A stretch of 8,568 nt of DNA from an uncultured Treponema sp. GTDB lineage: Bacteria > Spirochaetota > Spirochaetia > Treponematales > Treponemataceae. Shown here piece by piece: positions 6,035 through 8,568 of this stretch. Within the stretch, counting starts at the first letter, position 1; every line of letters begins with the position of its first letter. The notes under the pieces are model-generated. The model did not search any database. It was given only the letters and a program-made list of their open reading frames with translations, and was not told the origin of the DNA. The stretch lies in contig CALBGU010000203.1 in NCBI GenBank assembly GCA_937893155.1, positions 1 to 8,568 on the forward strand, in the 5' to 3' direction. Position numbers and translations under genes: made by a program.

Positions 6035-8131
6035 CTATAACTGAAACTGGTTTATTTGCACGTCCACCGCTTCGATTGACTCCTGCAAGCCGCCCGCAAT
6101 GGACTGCAACTGCGTGCCCGTCGCCGCAATCCGTTCCGCACCAGACGACACTTCATTCATATTCGTCACCATTTCTTGAGACGAAGTTTCAAGCGCGTGC
6201 ATTTCATCAATAATCCGCTGGCTCTTTTCGTGCATTTCGCCCGACGCATTTCGAACATCAGACGCAGTGTCGTTCATCACCTTGAGCGCCTCGCCGATGA
6301 GCTTAGAACCAGCGTCCTGCTCACTGAGCGCGTTGTTCATCTGCTGCACCAGCGTATTCGTTTCGGTGATTCTATTTGCCACGTCCTTAAACGTATCGCT
6401 TGACACTTTGGACGTCTGCACCATTTCTTCAATCGAATTCTGAATCTCTTTCAAGCGCGAACCGATTGTTTTCGACTGCGATGACGACGTTTCAGAAAGT
6501 TTTCGGATTTCATCGGCAACTACCGAGAAGCCCTGCCCCGCCTCGCCTGCGTGAGCTGCCTCAATCGCCGCATTCATCGCAAGCAGGTTTGTTTGAGAAG
6601 CGATAGACGCAATCGATGAATTTGCCTCCTGAAGCATCTGGCTCTGCTCCACAATTCTTTGAATACGGTCATTCATCGCGTTCTGCTCCGTTGAACCAGA
6701 TGATGCCCGCGTAATCAAATCCTCAAACGAAGCACTCATCTTTGACATCGATTTATTCACCGAAGAAATGCTGCCGATAATCTCCTCAACCGCCGCCGAA
6801 GCCTCCGTCACACCCGTTGCCTGAGAAACAATCATTCCATCAAGCGCCGTAATTTCCTCGCTAATTGCAAAAACCGCATTCACCGCCTGTTCCACGCTCT
6901 GCGCCTGCTCATCAATATGAGTGTGCATTGAGCCGATATTCGCCCGAATCTGCGTAATTGCGCTCACCGTATCTTCTGCACTGCCGTTCATCGTATCGCC
7001 CATCGTCTTGAGGTTGTCTTTCGCCTCGTGAATGCGGTCAAACGCGCCGTGCAATTTGTCCATAAACTTATTGAAACTCGCCGACAAATTCCCGATTTCG
7101 TCTTTGCTCTTTACTTCCAAACGGTGCGTCAAATCGGAACTGCCTTTGTCCAATTCGGCAGAAAGGTCGTTGAAAAAAACGGCTGCCTTTCGGAGCGGGG
7201 AAAGCACCTTATGAAAGAAAAACACATAGATGAGCGTAAACACGATAACAATGCACACAATCGCAAGCAACAAGCGCTGGAGCAGCACAATCGAAAAATT
7301 GCTGCCCGCAGAAATCGGCATTGACATAATCATATACCAATCATAACTCGGAATATAAGACACAATAAGGCGCGTTTTGCCCATTTTTCCCGCCATTGCG
7401 CTGCCGTTTTTTGCCTGCTTCATCAAAACATTTAAATCCACCCCGTCATAAAATTGCTCGATTTTTGTCTTTCCGCCCAAAAGCTCCGTATCTTTTGCAC
7501 CCACAACCACTTTATTTTCATCAAAGAAATAAGTATCCACAAAATCTGGCAATCCCTCATAAGTGCGGTTTACAAAATCGTCGAGCGTCAACCCCGTGCC
7601 TGCAACACCGACGGGCGTTCCCGATTTTGAAAACACAAGCGTGTTAATCCACAGCTTTGTTTGCTTAATGCCGATGTCATAATTCACATTGAACGACAGC
7701 GGCACGCGGCTGTTGAGCGTCGCACCAAACCAAGCGCTGTCGGGGTCTTTCGGGTCAAGCGTGTAGCTGTAATCACCGTTAAAATAATACCGCTTGTCCA
7801 CGTCGTTAATCCAGAAAATCGTATCAGACGAAAACGAGCCTTGATAATCGCGCATTTCCTGAAACGCCAGTTTTTGCAGTTCCTCGTTGCTGGGGTCTTG
7901 AAAAAAAGCAGACACCAACGGAGAAGAACTCATCTTTTTTGCCAGCGCCATATCCGCCTTAAGAGAATCCTCCAACTGAACGCTTTTGCTTTCCGAAAAC
8001 GCCTTGAGCTCGCCTAAAGCTGATGTCTCCAAAAACCGAGACGACAGCAATAAGTATGCAGCAACAGTTTCCACTATCACAAAAAACACAACACAAGCTG
8101 AAAAGCTCAGAACTTTCTTCTGAATACTCAT
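6035..8131 (-). CDS. methyl-accepting chemotaxis protein with dCache-like sensor
   Basis: This 698-residue membrane receptor signals to the flagellar motor through CheW and CheA. TM1 is at about 8-30. A large extracytoplasmic sensor (31-279) has features of a dCache_1 domain (FWINDVDKRYYF, DPDSAWF, GVAGTGLTLDDF). TM2 is at about 280-306. A HAMP domain spans about 306-360, with Pro312 and DEIG at 344-347. A long coiled-coil signalling domain follows, whose conserved tip (IASQTNLLAMNAAIEAAHAG, about 510-529) binds CheA and CheW. The DxxxRxWY arginine of amino-acid-sensing dCache domains is replaced (S132-A-W-F), so an amino acid ligand is not supported. There is no C-terminal NWETF-like pentapeptide for CheR/CheB tethering. 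The start at 8131 has AAGGTAGG upstream. The gene has its own promoter and terminator and appears monocistronic. Confidence 0.96.
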   Translation of the reverse strand: MSIQKKVLSFSACVVFFVIVETVAAYLLLSSRFLETSALGELKAFSESKSVQLEDSLKADMALAKKMSSSPLVSAFFQDPSNEELQKLAFQEMRDYQGSFSSDTIFWINDVDKRYYFNGDYSYTLDPKDPDSAWFGATLNSRVPLSFNVNYDIGIKQTKLWINTLVFSKSGTPVGVAGTGLTLDDFVNRTYEGLPDFVDTYFFDENKVVVGAKDTELLGGKTKIEQFYDGVDLNVLMKQAKNGSAMAGKMGKTRLIVSYIPSYDWYMIMSMPISAGSNFSIVLLQRLLLAIVCIVIVFTLIYVFFFHKVLSPLRKAAVFFNDLSAELDKGSSDLTHRLEVKSKDEIGNLSASFNKFMDKLHGAFDRIHEAKDNLKTMGDTMNGSAEDTVSAITQIRANIGSMHTHIDEQAQSVEQAVNAVFAISEEITALDGMIVSQATGVTEASAAVEEIIGSISSVNKSMSKMSASFEDLITRASSGSTEQNAMNDRIQRIVEQSQMLQEANSSIASIASQTNLLAMNAAIEAAHAGEAGQGFSVVADEIRKLSETSSSQSKTIGSRLKEIQNSIEEMVQTSKVSSDTFKDVANRITETNTLVQQMNNALSEQDAGSKLIGEALKVMNDTASDVRNASGEMHEKSQRIIDEMHALETSSQEMVTNMNEVSSGAERIAATGTQLQSIAGGLQESIEAVDVQINQFQL

Positions 8132-8153
8132 TTTCGAACCTACCTTACATTTT

Positions 8154-8181
8154 AGTATAACTGAACTTTTTTAAAAGTAAA
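8154..8181 (-). promoter_or_regulatory. sigma-70-type promoter of the chemoreceptor gene
   Basis: Read on the minus strand, TTTACT (8181-8176) is followed after 16 bases by TATACT (8159-8154). The leader of about 20 bases contains AAGGTAGG ahead of the ATG. No flagellar sigma-28 -10 element (GCCGATAA-like) was found in the 8132-8245 gap, so this receptor may be under housekeeping control. Confidence 0.55.
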
Positions 8182-8243
8182 CCACAAAATACATAAATTT
8201 CGCTTTTTTTATTTTGTGCTACACTTTTCAGCCGCTTTTGCAC

Positions 8244-8281
8244 AAAAAAAGGCATTGCCGCACTTTTTCGGCAATGCCTTT
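8244..8281 (-). terminator. intrinsic terminator after ribH
   Basis: A 13-bp perfect inverted repeat, AAAGGCATTGCCG (8248-8260) with CGGCAATGCCTTT (8269-8281), surrounds an eight-base loop. On the minus strand it continues into further Ts. It starts three bases after the ribH stop codon and separates ribH from the chemoreceptor. Confidence 0.92.
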
Positions 8282-8284
8282 CGG

Positions 8285-8568
8285 CTACTTAATCTCTTTC
8301 ATCAAATTGACCATCTCGATAGCACCAAGCGCACACTCATAGCCCTTGTTGCCTGCCTTTGTGCCCGCGCGTTCAACCGCCTGCTGAATCGTGTCGGTCG
8401 TGAGCACACCGAACATCACGGGAAGCCCCGTCTGCATACTCACCTGCGCAATGCCCTTCGACACCTCCGCGCACACATAATCGTAATGGCTCGTAGACCC
8501 GCGAATAACCGCGCCCAAGCAAATCAGTGCGTCGTATTTGCCGCTCTCGGCGAGTTTTTTTGCCACCA
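8285..8568 (-). CDS. ribH: 6,7-dimethyl-8-ribityllumazine synthase, C-terminal part
   Basis: This is the 3' part (about 94 codons) of lumazine synthase, a cytoplasmic enzyme. It condenses 5-amino-6-ribitylaminouracil with 3,4-dihydroxy-2-butanone 4-phosphate in the penultimate step of riboflavin synthesis. The signature GAVIRGSTSHYDYV is present, with the family's conserved His (His88 in the Bacillus enzyme). So are GVLTTDTIQQA and the ERAGTKAGNKG segment, whose Arg contacts the substrate phosphate. The C-terminus is at the usual place (AIEMVNLMKEIK). The GTG near 8566 is an internal Val codon before AKKLAESGKY, not a start: full-length RibH is about 150 residues and has further sequence upstream, which the window edge removes. 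A terminator follows directly. Other rib genes may lie upstream but cannot be seen. Confidence 0.95.
   Translation of the reverse strand, partial: VAKKLAESGKYDALICLGAVIRGSTSHYDYVCAEVSKGIAQVSMQTGLPVMFGVLTTDTIQQAVERAGTKAGNKGYECALGAIEMVNLMKEIK

Noticed and set aside
8132..8245. Sigma-28 flagellar promoter for the chemoreceptor
   Set aside because: No GCCGATAA-like -10 element is found on the minus strand, while a reasonable sigma-70-type pair is present.
8566..8566. GTG at the right edge as the ribH start
   Set aside because: It would remove the conserved N-terminal half of lumazine synthase. The frame runs to the window edge, so this Val is internal.

Overview
The window looks like ordinary chromosome from a low-to-moderate G+C anaerobe that has a cell wall and moves by chemotaxis. 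A host-associated or rumen spirochaete of the Treponema type is my best guess. The basis is a clostridial-type 2[4Fe-4S] ferredoxin, a LysM/M23 plus PEGA-like envelope gene pair, a class A penicillin-binding protein and a large Cache-domain chemoreceptor. The genus is inferred from protein style and was not tested by any search.

Layout from left to right. Positions 1-40 may hold the first codons of a divergent minus-strand gene. Positions 102-388 are a self-contained ferredoxin unit: promoter, 56-residue CDS too short for most ORF cut-offs, and intrinsic terminator. Positions 418-2834 are a three-gene plus-strand operon: a four-helix membrane protein, a LysM/M23 peptidase overlapping it by four bases, and an exported PEGA-like protein. 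Positions 2835-3000 hold the most unusual non-coding structure: a promoter-like element, a 12-bp hairpin with a very C-rich loop, and a perfect GAAA-capped terminator. I propose this as a small RNA. It is followed by the promoter of the class A PBP gene (3001-5619), whose predicted transcript start lies at or next to the ATG. The PBP gene is followed 16 bases later by a small Phd/YefM-like gene with a helix-turn-helix-like C-terminus and no toxin partner. Two terminators at 5935-6020 separate this from the convergent minus-strand chemoreceptor (6035-8131). Beyond its promoter lies the terminator and 3' part of ribH (lumazine synthase), cut by the window edge.

How the genes fit together: M23 peptidase, PEGA-like protein and PBP are all envelope or peptidoglycan functions. 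Ferredoxin and ribH serve redox metabolism, the latter by making riboflavin. The chemoreceptor feeds the flagellar chemotaxis pathway. I see no mobile element, CRISPR array, tRNA or rRNA. The points most worth following are the C-rich-loop small RNA candidate, two genes that look leaderless, the solitary Phd-like/HTH protein, and a roughly 90-residue insertion between the two catalytic domains of the PBP.
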